NCBI RefSeq assembly: GCF_003182275.1
Contig: NZ_QGTR01000001.1
Coordinates: forward strand, 974,215 to 1,038,214
Length of the DNA stretch: 64,000 nucleotides
Direction: 5' to 3'
DNA from: Hoeflea marina
Lineage (GTDB): Bacteria > Pseudomonadota > Alphaproteobacteria > Rhizobiales > Rhizobiaceae
Under the pieces are notes generated by a model that saw nothing but the letters and a program-made list of their open reading frames with translations, was not told where the DNA came from and did not search any database. Positions 46,797 through 55,759 of this stretch are shown one piece after another; within the stretch, counting starts at the first letter, position 1; each line of letters starts with the position of its first letter. A program made the position numbers and the translations under genes.

Positions 46797-48179
46797 GTGA
46801 GAAGCGTGAACGACGAGCCAGCCGCCACCCTGCCCGCCGGCGCCGGACGCCCTCGCCCGGCCTCTCCACCGATGCCGTTGGCGCAGATCGTCCTTTACGC
46901 GCTTCCGGCCATTCCGCTGGCCGCCCTCACCCTGCCGCTCTACGTGCTGGTCCCGACCTTCTACACCGAGACGCTGGGACTGCCGCTGGCCTCGGTCGGC
47001 TTCGCGCTTCTGATCGTGCGGCTGTTCGATGCCGTCAACGATCCGCTGATCGGCTGGGCCGGCGACCGTTTCCGGCCGCGCTTCGGCCGGCGCAGGACAC
47101 TGTTTGCGGCAAGCCTGCCCCTGACCGCGCTTGCCGCGTGGATGCTGTTTGCGCCACCGGCCGGCGCCACGCCGCTGTGGCTTGCCGGCTGGGGACTGGC
47201 GCTGTCGCTGGGCTATTCCGGCGCGCTGATCGCCTTCTCCGCCTGGGGCGCGGAACTCGCCGACGACTACCACGGACGGGCGCGGCTCGCCGGCTGGCGC
47301 GAGGCACTCACGCTCTGCGGGGCGCTGACGGCGATCGTGCTGCCCTTCACGGTGGGCTTTGCCAGTCCGGACGGCTGGCACGGGCTCGCAATCCTAGGCG
47401 CCGCGGTCGCGGTGCTGCTTATAGTGACAGGCGCCGTCGCGGTCTGGCGGGTGCCCGAGCCGGTGGAGCGGAGCAGCAAGCGCATCGGTTTGCGCGATGG
47501 GCTAAGGCACATCGCCGCCAACAAACCCTTCGTCAGGCTGATCGCGGCATTTTTCCTCAACGGCGTCGCCAACGGCATCCCGGCGACTTTGTTTCTGTAT
47601 TTCGTCTCCGAGCGGCTGGCGCTGCCCGACGCACGCGGTCCGCTGCTGTTTCTGTATTTCCTCTGCGGCATTGCCGGCGTGCCGCTGGCAACATTCATGG
47701 CGCGAAAGATCGGCAAGCACCGGGCCTGGTGTTTCGGCATGCTGGCCGCCTGCCTCGCCTTTGCCCCCGCTCCGCTGCTGCCGGAGGGCGCGCTGATCGG
47801 ATTTGGCGCCATCTGCGCACTGACCGGACTGCTGCTCGGCTTCGACCTGGCGCTGCCGCCCGCGATCCAGGCCGACGTGATTGACGTCGACACGGCTTCG
47901 TCAGGCGAACAACGCTCGGGCGTCTATTTCGCCGCCTGGAGCCTGGTTACAAAGCTGGCGTTGGCGGCTGGCGTCGGAATCGTGTTTCCGGCGCTGGCGC
48001 TGTTCGGCTTCGTGCCCGGCGGCACAGGCGTGGCGCGCGAAGGAGTGCTGGCGCTCGCCATCGCCTACGCCTGGCTGCCGATCATCGCCAAGCTGGCGGC
48101 AATCGCGTTGATGTGGAATTTCCCGCTCGACGAGGCCGGGCAGAGCAGGCTCCGGGACGAGATCGACAGCCGCCGCTGA
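46797..48179 (+). CDS. MFS transporter, GPH/MelB-like
   Basis: A 460-residue membrane transporter with about 12 helices. The GPH (glycoside-pentoside-hexuronide) signature is visible in LIVRLFDAVNDPLIGWAGDRFRPRFGRRR and in LPPAIQADVIDVDTASSGEQRSGVYFAAW. Despite the family name, members in this gene context are probably not sugar transporters; movement of lipid precursors is one guess. The start is a GTG at 46797, with another GTG at 46806. It is convergent with the SDR gene, 7 bp apart. Confidence 0.88.
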   Translation: MRSVNDEPAATLPAGAGRPRPASPPMPLAQIVLYALPAIPLAALTLPLYVLVPTFYTETLGLPLASVGFALLIVRLFDAVNDPLIGWAGDRFRPRFGRRRTLFAASLPLTALAAWMLFAPPAGATPLWLAGWGLALSLGYSGALIAFSAWGAELADDYHGRARLAGWREALTLCGALTAIVLPFTVGFASPDGWHGLAILGAAVAVLLIVTGAVAVWRVPEPVERSSKRIGLRDGLRHIAANKPFVRLIAAFFLNGVANGIPATLFLYFVSERLALPDARGPLLFLYFLCGIAGVPLATFMARKIGKHRAWCFGMLAACLAFAPAPLLPEGALIGFGAICALTGLLLGFDLALPPAIQADVIDVDTASSGEQRSGVYFAAWSLVTKLALAAGVGIVFPALALFGFVPGGTGVAREGVLALAIAYAWLPIIAKLAAIALMWNFPLDEAGQSRLRDEIDSRR

Positions 48180-48186
48180 CCGGGTG

Positions 48187-49008
48187 TTACGCCTTGTCCT
48201 CGCGCATTGCGGTTTCCAGCGGCCGGTCCTCCCAGCCGGTGGCCTTGTTCATCAGCGTGAAGTAGAGCGGATAGGGCAGCATCCTCAAGAATTTGAGCAC
48301 ATAGGTGAAGCGCCGTGGAAACGTGATCTCGAAGCTGGACGATGCCAGTCCCTCGACGATGCGCCCGGCTGCGTCATCGACCTTCATCAACGCTGGCATC
48401 TCGAACGGGTTCTTCTCCGTCGCCGGTGTCTCGACAAAGCCGGGATGAATGACCTGAATCCGAATCCCAAGCTTGTCGAAATCGAATTTCAGGCTCTCGG
48501 CCATGTTGGTCAGCCCCGCTTTGCTGGCGCCGTAAGCGGCGCTCGACGGCAGACCGGAATAGCCCGCCACCGAGGACACGATTGCGATCTGGCCGCGGCC
48601 CGCCGGCTTCATGACCCCTACCGCCGGCACCAGGCCATTGACCACCCCCATCAGATTGACGTCGAATGTTTTTTTGAAGCGCGAGGCCTGCAGCGCTTCG
48701 CCCGACACGGGCAGGAACACGCCGGCATTGAAGATTGCCAGCGCCAGCGGTCCGGTGTCCGCGATGATCCGCTCGACAATCGCCGTCATCGCCTCGGGAT
48801 CGGTCACATCGCCCGGCGTGGCGACGATCCGGCCGCTCAGTCCCGATGCTTCGGAGGCCAGCGCGTCAAGATCGTCGGCGCTGCGGGCCGTTGCATGCAC
48901 GGTGAACCCCTTGGCGGCCAGCAGAAGCGCCACGGCACGGCCGATGCCGCTCGAGGCTCCGGTAATCCAAGCGGCGCCGTCGACCGGACGGACGGTGAAA
49001 TGGGGCAT
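48187..49008 (-). CDS. Short-chain dehydrogenase/reductase
   Basis: A 273-residue NAD(P)-dependent oxidoreductase. The nucleotide-binding TGASSGIG is at about 16-23, NAG in IFNAGVF, the catalytic Ser in IVSSVAGYSG and the YxxxK in AAYGASKAGL. The C-terminal part (RFTYVLKFLRMLPYPLYFTLMNK) is hydrophobic, suggesting membrane association and a lipid-like substrate. SDRs of this type commonly accompany the photolyase/Cfa cluster. Here it faces it on the opposite strand. Confidence 0.87.
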   Translation of the reverse strand: MPHFTVRPVDGAAWITGASSGIGRAVALLLAAKGFTVHATARSADDLDALASEASGLSGRIVATPGDVTDPEAMTAIVERIIADTGPLALAIFNAGVFLPVSGEALQASRFKKTFDVNLMGVVNGLVPAVGVMKPAGRGQIAIVSSVAGYSGLPSSAAYGASKAGLTNMAESLKFDFDKLGIRIQVIHPGFVETPATEKNPFEMPALMKVDDAAGRIVEGLASSSFEITFPRRFTYVLKFLRMLPYPLYFTLMNKATGWEDRPLETAMREDKA

Positions 49009-49283
49009 GAGGCGTCTCCAGTGGTGGCGTCAGGTCTGATAGGTAGTGCGTCCGCGGATTGTTTCATCCCCCATCGGCTCGGCGCCATTCTCCCGGAAAA
49101 TCCGGCGGCCCCTGATGAATTTGCCGATGGCCCTGCCGCCGGGCGCGACAAAGCGACGGATTCGGTGCAAGACGGACGTTCAATCTCCAGTGGAGCCGAT
49201 CCGGCGAATGGTTTTTCTTTTCCACCGGGTCTTGAGAAGCCAAAAAGGCCTGCTTAGTCTCTGGCGAAAATGACAGGATTCCC

Positions 49284-50321
49284 ATGCAAATTCTTCCTTC
49301 CGTACTTAAGGCGATCGGCAACACGCCGCTGATCAGGCTCAACGCTGCTTCGGCGCTCACCGGCTGCACCATTCTTGGCAAGGCGGAATTTCTCAATCCA
49401 GGCCAGTCGGTCAAGGACCGGGCGGCTCTGGAAATCATTCGCGACGCCGAGCGCAAGGGCCTGCTTCGTCCCGGCGGCACCATCGTCGAGGGCACGGCCG
49501 GCAACACCGGCATCGGCCTGTCGATGGTCGCGCGCGCGCTCGGCTACCGCACCGTCATCGTCATTCCCGAGACCCAGAGCCAGGAAAAGAAGGACGCGCT
49601 CCGGCTGCTGGGCGCCGAACTGGTCGAGGTCCCGGCAAAGCCCTACAAGAACCCGGACAATTACGTCCGGCTGTCCGGCCGGCTGGCAGAGCAACTGGCG
49701 AAGACCGACCCCAATGGCGCCATCTGGGCCAACCAGTTCGACAATGTCGCCAACCGCGAGGCGCATGTGAAGACAACAGCGCCGGAAATCTGGCGCGACA
49801 CCGACGGCAAGGTCGACGGTTTCATCTGCGCGGTCGGCTCCGGCGGCACGCTCGCCGGCGTCGCCGAGGGCCTGCGCGGCTTCCGCAAGGACATCAAGAT
49901 CGGTCTTGCCGATCCGGAAGGCGCGGCGCTCGCGAGCTTCTACAACAAGGGTGAACTCAAGTCCGAGGGCTCCTCCATCACCGAGGGCATCGGCCAGGGC
50001 AGGATCACCGCCAATCTCGAGGGCTTCACCCCCGATTTCGCCTACACGATCCCCGATTCCGAAGCGATTCCGCTGGTCTTCGAGTTGCTCGAGCACGAGG
50101 GCCTTTGCCTGGGCGGCTCATCGGGCATCAATGTGGCGGGCGCCATCCGCATGGCCCGCGACATGGGACCCGGGCACACCATCGTCACCATCCTGTGCGA
50201 CTACGGCAACCGCTACCAGTCCAAACTGTTTAACCCGGAATTCCTGATCTCCAAGGGACTGCCGGTGCCGGGCTGGCTGACGGCCGAAAGCAGCCTTTCC
50301 ATTCCTTATTCCGGCGAATGA
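49284..50321 (+). CDS. cysK: Cysteine synthase A
   Basis: PLP enzyme that makes cysteine from O-acetylserine and sulfide, 345 residues. The PLP lysine is in FLNPGQSVKDRAA (about K44). The substrate loop is EGTAGNTGIGLS, the phosphate-binding loop is AVGSGGTLAGV, and LGGSSGINVAGA lies near the end. The length is slightly above that of the 310-325-residue enterobacterial CysK, typical of the alphaproteobacterial form. It is followed after 4 bp by alaX. Confidence 0.92.
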   Translation: MQILPSVLKAIGNTPLIRLNAASALTGCTILGKAEFLNPGQSVKDRAALEIIRDAERKGLLRPGGTIVEGTAGNTGIGLSMVARALGYRTVIVIPETQSQEKKDALRLLGAELVEVPAKPYKNPDNYVRLSGRLAEQLAKTDPNGAIWANQFDNVANREAHVKTTAPEIWRDTDGKVDGFICAVGSGGTLAGVAEGLRGFRKDIKIGLADPEGAALASFYNKGELKSEGSSITEGIGQGRITANLEGFTPDFAYTIPDSEAIPLVFELLEHEGLCLGGSSGINVAGAIRMARDMGPGHTIVTILCDYGNRYQSKLFNPEFLISKGLPVPGWLTAESSLSIPYSGE

Positions 50322-50325
50322 TCCC

Positions 50326-51051
50326 ATGGCCCTGCTGTTTCTCGATGACGCTTATCTCAAGAGCTGCGAGGCCGTTGTCACCGGCGTGCGCGAGGACGGC
50401 GCCATCCTCACCGACCGGACTTGCTTCTACGCCACCTCCGGCGGCCAGCCGGGCGACACCGGCCATTTCGAACGCGCCGACGGCGGCCGGATCGAGATCG
50501 TCGGCACGGTGACCGGCGAGACCAAGCAGCAGGTCCTGCACATTCCTGCGCTTGGCCAGCCGATGCCCGCGATCGGCGATCGGCTGATCATGCATCTTGA
50601 TTGGGAGCGGCGTCTCAAGCTGATGCGCATGCACACCGCCTGCCATCTGCTCTCGGTCGTCTGCCCCTTCCCGATCACCGGTGCCTCCGTCAGCGAGGAC
50701 GACAGCCGCGTGGACTTCGACATGGCCGAAACCATCGACAAGGCCGAGGTGACCGAAAAGCTGATGCAACTCGTCAGGGCGGACCATCCGGTGTCCATCG
50801 AATGGATCGCCGACGCCGATCTCGATGCCAATCCCGGCCTTGTCAAATCCAAGAATGTGCGTCCGCCGCGCGGCACCGGCCGCCTGCGTCTGGTCTGCAT
50901 CGGCGAGGCTTCCTCGGTCGACAGCCAGCCCTGCGGCGGGACCCATGTGCGCTCCACCGCCGAGGTGGGCGAGATCCACATCGGCAAGATCGAGAAGAAG
51001 GGCAAGGAAAACCGCCGATTCCGCATTCGCTTCGGAGCCGCTCCAGACTAG
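50326..51051 (+). CDS. alaX: Alanyl-tRNA editing protein AlaX
   Basis: Free-standing editing domain that hydrolyses mischarged Ser- or Gly-tRNA-Ala, 241 residues. The zinc ligands are visible in MRMHTACHLLS (His 103, His 107) and DSQPCGGTHVRS (Cys 203, His 207). The N-terminal YATSGGQPGDTGHF is the typical editing-site region. It is expected to be co-transcribed with cysK. Confidence 0.93.
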   Translation: MALLFLDDAYLKSCEAVVTGVREDGAILTDRTCFYATSGGQPGDTGHFERADGGRIEIVGTVTGETKQQVLHIPALGQPMPAIGDRLIMHLDWERRLKLMRMHTACHLLSVVCPFPITGASVSEDDSRVDFDMAETIDKAEVTEKLMQLVRADHPVSIEWIADADLDANPGLVKSKNVRPPRGTGRLRLVCIGEASSVDSQPCGGTHVRSTAEVGEIHIGKIEKKGKENRRFRIRFGAAPD

Positions 51052-51088
51052 GCCGGCCCGGTTACGCCTATCCGCGAGGGAGATGACC

Positions 51089-51562
51089 ATGCGTCTTGAA
51101 GGATCCTGCCACTGCGGCGCCGTCCGCTTTTCCTGCGACAGCCCGCATCCCGTACCCTACCAGCGCTGCTATTGCTCGATCTGCCGCAAGACGGCGGGCG
51201 GAGGCGGCTACGCCATCAACATCATGGGGCTGACCGACACGCTCGACGTCAAGGGCGAGGAGAACATCACCATGTTCCACGCCCGCATGAAGGACGGCCT
51301 GTCAGAGGGCGAGCGGCGTTTCTGCAGCACGTGCGGCAGCGCGCTTTGGGTCTATGATCCGAACTGGCCTGTGCTCATCCACCCCTTCGCCTCGGCAATC
51401 GACACCGACCTGCCAAAGCCGGACGAATCCACCCATCTGATGCTCGACTTCAAGCCGGGCTGGGTCGAGCCTCAATTGGGACCGCGCGACAAGACGTTTC
51501 CGCGCTATCCTGACGAATCGATTGCCCAATGGCATGAAAGAACCGGCAACGTCTCGGACTGA
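51089..51562 (+). CDS. GFA-family (Mss4-fold) zinc protein
   Basis: A 157-residue protein of the glutathione-dependent formaldehyde-activating enzyme family. Zinc cysteines are present in GSCHCGAVRFSC, QRCYCSICRK and RRFCSTCGSALW. Most GFA-family members have no proven formaldehyde role, so only the fold is safe. ATG 51089 is chosen over 51083 because the GAGG lies 9 bases from it. It is part of the cysK-to-sseA plus-strand run. Confidence 0.85.
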   Translation: MRLEGSCHCGAVRFSCDSPHPVPYQRCYCSICRKTAGGGGYAINIMGLTDTLDVKGEENITMFHARMKDGLSEGERRFCSTCGSALWVYDPNWPVLIHPFASAIDTDLPKPDESTHLMLDFKPGWVEPQLGPRDKTFPRYPDESIAQWHERTGNVSD

Positions 51563-51594
51563 CCGCGGCGACCCGACAAAGCAGGAAACACCCG

Positions 51595-52449
51595 ATGACC
51601 GATACCAGTCCCTACGTCGTCTCCTTCGACTGGCTCGCCGAGCGGCTTGACGATGCGAAGCTCAGGATCGTCGATGCCTCCTGGTATCTGCCGGCGCAGA
51701 ACCGCGATCCGGTGGCCGAATATCAGGCAGCGCGCATTCCCGGCGCCCTCTTCTTCGACCAGGATCGCATTGTCGAACCCGGCGCGTCGCTGCCGCACAC
51801 GCTGCCCGGCGAGGCTCAGTTCGCCGCCGCCATGGGCGGCCTCGGCCTGTCCGACACAGACACCATCGTCGTCTATGACGGACCGGGCATGTTCACCGCG
51901 CCGCGGGTCTGGTGGATGCTGAAAAGCTTCGGGGCCCGCGATGTCCTTGTGCTCGACGGCGGCTTCGACCGCTGGAAGGCCGAGGGTCGCCCTGTCGAAA
52001 CAGGCCTTCCCCGCACTCCGGAACCGGTGGATTTCGCCGCGACGCTCGACGCGGGCGCCGTCGCAAGCTTCGACGACATGATGGGCATCGTCACCAATGG
52101 CGGCAGCCAGATCGCCGACGCGCGCGGCCCCGGCCGCTTCACGGGCGTCGAGGCCGAACCCCGGGCCGGGATGCGGTCGGGCCACATGCCCGGCGCCCGC
52201 AACGTGCCGGTGATGAGCCTTTCCGCGGGAGGAAAGCTTAAATCGCTCAGCGAGTTGCGGGCGATCTTTGACTCAGCCGGCGTCGACCTTGGCCAGCCTG
52301 TGGTGACCACCTGCGGCTCCGGGGTGACGGCCGCCGTCATCACGCTCGCGCTCAGGTCGCTCGGCCACCAGGGCAGCCGGCTCTATGACGGATCCTGGAG
52401 CGAGTGGGGCGGGCGGGATGATACGCCCGTGGCCACTGGAGAGGCGTGA
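51595..52449 (+). CDS. sseA: 3-mercaptopyruvate sulfurtransferase
   Basis: Two-domain rhodanese of 284 residues that transfers sulfur from 3-mercaptopyruvate. The inactive N-terminal rhodanese domain is linked to a catalytic C-terminal one. The active-site loop TTCGSGVTAAVIT carries the cysteine and the GSGVT signature that separates it from thiosulfate sulfurtransferase. The sulfur theme is shared with cysK nearby. It is followed directly by a GNAT gene. Confidence 0.93.
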   Translation: MTDTSPYVVSFDWLAERLDDAKLRIVDASWYLPAQNRDPVAEYQAARIPGALFFDQDRIVEPGASLPHTLPGEAQFAAAMGGLGLSDTDTIVVYDGPGMFTAPRVWWMLKSFGARDVLVLDGGFDRWKAEGRPVETGLPRTPEPVDFAATLDAGAVASFDDMMGIVTNGGSQIADARGPGRFTGVEAEPRAGMRSGHMPGARNVPVMSLSAGGKLKSLSELRAIFDSAGVDLGQPVVTTCGSGVTAAVITLALRSLGHQGSRLYDGSWSEWGGRDDTPVATGEA

Positions 52450-52450
52450 G

Positions 52451-53032
52451 ATGGCCAAGCCGGAAAAGCCGAAGGCCGACAAGCCGCGCTCGATGCAGGC
52501 GACGGTGACGCATCTTGAAATGACCGCGCGGCTGCGCGTGGTGCCGGTGCTGCCGGTCAATCTGCATGCAACCCTGCTCAGGACCAGCCGGATTCCGCTG
52601 CATTTCTACCGGTATCTGCAATGGCGCGTCGGCCGCGAATTCCATTGGGTCTACCGCCTCCGGATGGCCGATGCCGATCTGGCCGGCATCATTCATGCGC
52701 CCGGCACGGGCATCTGGGTTCTCGGCATCGACGGCGCACCGGCGGGGTTCTTCGAGCTGGAGGGGCTGGGCGAAGCCCAGGTCAATCTCGCGTATTTCGG
52801 GCTCATGCCGCATGTGCGCGGTCGTGGCCTGGGTCCATGGATGCTGGGCCAGGCCATGGAAGCCGCCTGGCAGGGCGCGACCACCCGCGTCACGGTGTCG
52901 ACCAACACGCTCGACCATTCAAGTGCGCTGCAGCTCTACCAGCGCATGGGCTTCTCGCCGGTGAGCCAGACCAAGGCGATCATCCGGCCTCTCTCCGATC
53001 CGGAAATCGTTGCCCTGATGAAGGCGGAGTGA
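52451..53032 (+). CDS. GNAT-family acetyltransferase
   Basis: A 193-residue N-acetyltransferase. The acetyl-CoA loop is FGLMPHVRGRGLGPWMLGQAM (R/Q-x-x-G-x-G/A type). The last motif LDHSSALQLYQRMGFSPVSQTK is GNAT-typical. The N-terminal 50 residues are basic and not conserved in the fold. ATG 52451 follows the sseA stop by one base, with GGAGAGG upstream, so it is coupled to sseA. The substrate is unknown. Confidence 0.88.
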   Translation: MAKPEKPKADKPRSMQATVTHLEMTARLRVVPVLPVNLHATLLRTSRIPLHFYRYLQWRVGREFHWVYRLRMADADLAGIIHAPGTGIWVLGIDGAPAGFFELEGLGEAQVNLAYFGLMPHVRGRGLGPWMLGQAMEAAWQGATTRVTVSTNTLDHSSALQLYQRMGFSPVSQTKAIIRPLSDPEIVALMKAE

Positions 53033-53119
53033 GGATCGCGGGCGGGTGCGGCGGGAATCGGGTGGCGGCGACGTGCGCTTCGGTGCATCACGGCCGCACC
53101 ATTCAGCTGGAGCATCCCT

Positions 53120-53608
53120 ATGCGTCTCACCTTCATCCCCATGGACCAGAGCGCCGCCGCGCATTTCCGATCGGGCGGGGCCGACGCCTACGGCAATGCG
53201 CCGGAACGCTTTGTCTCCGATGGCGATGGTGTCCCTTGCCGGTGCTGCATGCGCATGATCGGCAGCGGTGAAGCCTATCTGTTACTCGCCTGGCGACCGT
53301 TTTCGACCCGCCACGCCTTTTCCGAGACGGGACCGGTCTTCGTTCACGCCGAGCCCTGTGAGTCCGGGACGCCTGCAGAAGGCACCCTGCCCGCCTTTCT
53401 CGAGAGAGCTGACTACATCCTGCGTGGCTACGACACCGATGAACGCATCGTCTACGGCAGCGGCGGGATCATTGCCCGGGACCATATCCTCGACCGCGCC
53501 GCCAGACTGCTGGCCGATCCCCGCATCGCCAGCGTCCATGTCCGCTCGTCGCGCAACAACTGCTATCATTGGAGGATCGTGCCGGAGACAGAAAACCCGC
53601 CCGCATGA
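53120..53608 (+). CDS. DUF1203 family protein
   Basis: A 162-residue protein of the DUF1203 family, function unknown. A CRCCMRMIGSGEAYLLLAWRPF segment and the C-terminal SVHVRSSRNNCYHWRI match the family. GGAG precedes ATG 53120. A minus-strand terminator overlaps its stop codon. Confidence 0.78.
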   Translation: MRLTFIPMDQSAAAHFRSGGADAYGNAPERFVSDGDGVPCRCCMRMIGSGEAYLLLAWRPFSTRHAFSETGPVFVHAEPCESGTPAEGTLPAFLERADYILRGYDTDERIVYGSGGIIARDHILDRAARLLADPRIASVHVRSSRNNCYHWRIVPETENPPA

Positions 53609-53623
53609 CATGATGCGGACGGG
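53592..53623 (-). terminator. Minus-strand terminator downstream of ald
   Basis: An 11-bp stem with one G-T-type mismatch (53596-53606 with 53613-53623) and a 6-base loop. On the minus strand it is followed by TTTT (53592-53595). It overlaps the DUF1203 stop and would end transcripts coming from ald. Confidence 0.55.
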
Positions 53624-53736
53624 TCGGGGCGTGTGGACAGCCCACGGAGCCTGATGAATTGCTTGGCCTGGACCGTGCCCCTACGAAGTGAACGTCACTT
53701 CGTCGCGGGAAAAATGTTCCAGATCGAGAGCTTAAT

Positions 53737-53834
53737 GCATGTCGCCCGAAAGTGTGCGGCAATTTCGGGACCACGACATGCAAAATCAAAGAGCTAAAGC
53801 ACTTCCGCGATGCGCTGAAGACCGAAGCGCTTTA
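53737..53834 (+). repeat. Palindromic intergenic repeat element, copy 1
   Basis: Two linked palindromes. The first pairs GCATGTCG with CGACATGC and CCCGAAA with TTTCGGG (53737-53781). After a CAAAATCAAAGAGC linker, the second pairs TAAAGCACTTC (53795-53805) with GAAGCGCTTTA (53824-53834) with one mismatch. The last bases form the ald stop codon. Copy 2 lies at 55577-55677. Confidence 0.8.
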
Positions 53835-54950
53835 CGCCACCTTGAGCGCCAGATCCGGTTCTGCCAATTCGAGTCCGAGCGCTTCGGCGACCGGACGACT
53901 GGTGATCCGGCCGCGGTGCACATTGAGGCCGGCGCGCAGGTGGCTGTTCTCGGCGATCGCCTTTAGGCCCTTGTCGGCCAGCATCAGCCCATAGACCAGG
54001 GTGGCGTTGTTGAGCGCGTGCGCCGAGGTGATCGGCACGGCACCGGGCATGTTGGCGACGCAGTAGTGGATGACGCCGTCGACCTCGAACGTCGGATCGG
54101 CGTGGGTGGTGGCATGCGAGGTCTCGAAGCAGCCGCCTTGGTCGATGGCGACGTCGACGATGACAGACCCCTTCTTCATGCCCGACAGCATCTCGCGGGT
54201 GACCAGCTTCGGCGCCGCAGCACCCGGGATCAGCACGGCGCCGATCACCAGGTCAGCGGAGAAGACTTCGTCCTCGAGCGCCTCGATGGTCGAGTAGCGG
54301 GTATGGATGCGGCCGTTGAAGATGTCGTCGAGCTGGCGCAGTCGCGGCAGAGAGCGGTCGAGAATGGTGACGTCGGCGCCAAGACCGACGGCCATCTTCG
54401 CCGCATGCAGGCCAACGACGCCGCCGCCGATGACGGTGACCTTGGCCGGCAGCACGCCCGGCACGCCGCCGAGCAGGATGCCTCGACCGCCATTGGCTTT
54501 CTGCAGCGAGGTGGCGCCGGCCTGGATGGCCAGACGCCCCGCAACTTCGGACATCGGCGCCAGCAGCGGCAGGCCGCCGCGATCGTCGGTGACGGTCTCG
54601 TAGGCGATTGCCGTGCAACCAGAGGCCAGCAGTCCGTGGGTCTGCTCGGGATCCGGGGCCAGATGCAGATAGGTGTAGAGCAGCTGGCCCTCGCGCAGCT
54701 GTGCCCATTCGGACGGCTGCGGCTCCTTGACCTTGACGATCATGTCGGCGCGGGCGAACACGTCCCTGGCGCTGGCGGCAATCTTCGCGCCCGCGGCCTG
54801 GTAGGCGGCATCATCGGCACCGATGCCCATGCCGGCCATCGTCTCGACGATGACTTCGTGGCCATGAGCCACATATTCGCGCACGGCGCCCGGCGTCAGA
54901 CCGACGCGGTATTCGTGGTTCTTGATTTCCCTGGGGCAGCCGACACGCAT
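53832..54950 (-). CDS. ald: Alanine dehydrogenase
   Basis: NAD-dependent enzyme interconverting alanine and pyruvate plus ammonia, 372 residues. The N-terminal [20 protein letters not shown], the catalytic-region [11 protein letters not shown] and the NAD-binding [22 protein letters not shown] are diagnostic. A late [18 protein letters not shown] is also typical. ATG 54950 has GGAGGAGA upstream. It is divergent from an Lrp-type regulator, the usual activator of ald. Its stop lies inside a repeat element. Confidence 0.96.
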   Translation of the reverse strand: MRVGCPREIKNHEYRVGLTPGAVREYVAHGHEVIVETMAGMGIGADDAAYQAAGAKIAASARDVFARADMIVKVKEPQPSEWAQLREGQLLYTYLHLAPDPEQTHGLLASGCTAIAYETVTDDRGGLPLLAPMSEVAGRLAIQAGATSLQKANGGRGILLGGVPGVLPAKVTVIGGGVVGLHAAKMAVGLGADVTILDRSLPRLRQLDDIFNGRIHTRYSTIEALEDEVFSADLVIGAVLIPGAAAPKLVTREMLSGMKKGSVIVDVAIDQGGCFETSHATTHADPTFEVDGVIHYCVANMPGAVPITSAHALNNATLVYGLMLADKGLKAIAENSHLRAGLNVHRGRITSRPVAEALGLELAEPDLALKVA

Positions 54951-55110
54951 CGTATTCTCCTCCGCTTGGGCCCGATTCCGGGATCCCGGTGTTTCAATGC
55001 AGCCGATGAGACCATGGCGGGAATGAAATGTCCTTGCGAAGTTGAATTGATCAGTCGAGCTGGATCGAATATTATTGCGCAAAATATCATTTTTTCGGGG
55101 AATGTTGCGC
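54951..55110. promoter_or_regulatory. Divergent ald/lrp control region
   Basis: This 160-bp gap becomes strongly AT-rich next to the regulator gene. It contains a dyad TTGCGCAA (55075-55082) flanked by ATATT and ATATC, plus related TTGCG half-sites at about 55034 and 55105. An Lrp-type operator is likely here, inferred from position and symmetry. Confidence 0.5.
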
Positions 55111-55575
55111 ATGAGTGAACTTGACGGGCTGGATATCGCTATCTTGAAGGCGGTTCAGGCGGATGGCCGTATCTCCAACGCGGCGCTTGCCGAACGCATC
55201 GGGCTCTCGCAATCGGCCTCCTCCCGCCGGCTCGACATCCTGGAGAAAAGCGGCGTCATCCGCGGCTACCACGCACGACTGTCCCACAAGGCGCTCGACT
55301 ACCGGATGATCGCCATCGTCCATATATCGCTGTCGGGCCAGTTCGCCAGAACGCTCACCGAGTTCGAGGCCGCCGTCAGGCTCTGCCCCAATGTGCTGGT
55401 CTGCTACCTGATGAGCGGCGAGTACGACTATATTCTCCGGGTCGCCGCCCGCGACCTCGAAGACTACGAACGCATCCACCGCGACTGGCTGTCCGCCCTG
55501 CCGCATGTGGTCAAGATCAACTCCAGCTTCGCGCTGCGCGAGATCATCGACCGGCCGAATGTCGGACTGGACTGA
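55111..55575 (+). CDS. Lrp/AsnC-family regulator of ald
   Basis: A 154-residue regulator. The N-terminal helix-turn-helix is [38 protein letters not shown]. The C-terminal RAM/AsnC ligand-binding domain contains [22 protein letters not shown] 55111 starts MSELDGLD, as in AldR/BkdR-type proteins that activate alanine dehydrogenase. Divergent placement from ald supports that role; the ligand is probably alanine (inference). Confidence 0.93.
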   Translation: MSELDGLDIAILKAVQADGRISNAALAERIGLSQSASSRRLDILEKSGVIRGYHARLSHKALDYRMIAIVHISLSGQFARTLTEFEAAVRLCPNVLVCYLMSGEYDYILRVAARDLEDYERIHRDWLSALPHVVKINSSFALREIIDRPNVGLD

Positions 55576-55576
55576 T

Positions 55577-55677
55577 GCATCTCGCCCGAAAGTGTGCGGC
55601 GGTTTGGGGACCACGACATGCAAAATCAAAGAGCTGAAGCACATCGCGTGAATTCGAATTCACGCGATGTGCTTCAG
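55577..55677 (+). repeat. Palindromic intergenic repeat element, copy 2
   Basis: Same two-part structure and orientation as copy 1. GCATCTCG...CGACATGC with inner CCCGAAA/TTTGGGG arms (55577-55621) is followed by the same linker. The second part is a perfect 44-bp palindrome without loop (55634-55677), centred on GAATTC repeats. It starts two bases after the lrp stop. Confidence 0.85.
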
Positions 55678-55759
55678 GTGTCACCCCGGACCGGCAGGCC
55701 CAAGGTGCGGCCCCGGCAGCGTCCATGCGGCATGGCGGGACACCGCCGGCGGCGGCCGC

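Noticed and set aside
45309-47381. Minus-strand open frame of 690 codons across cfa and the transporter
   Set aside because: Antisense to genes with strong motifs; no domain recognised.
49009-49283. Possible SAM- or sulfur-responsive leader before cysK
   Set aside because: I could not find conserved riboswitch cores or a convincing stem-plus-T-tract attenuator; only a plain divergent intergenic gap.
53683-53703. Short palindrome ACGAAGTGA...TCACTTCGT between DUF1203 and the repeat element
   Set aside because: A 9-bp stem with 3-base loop is visible, but it has no T-tract and no second copy; no role can be supported.
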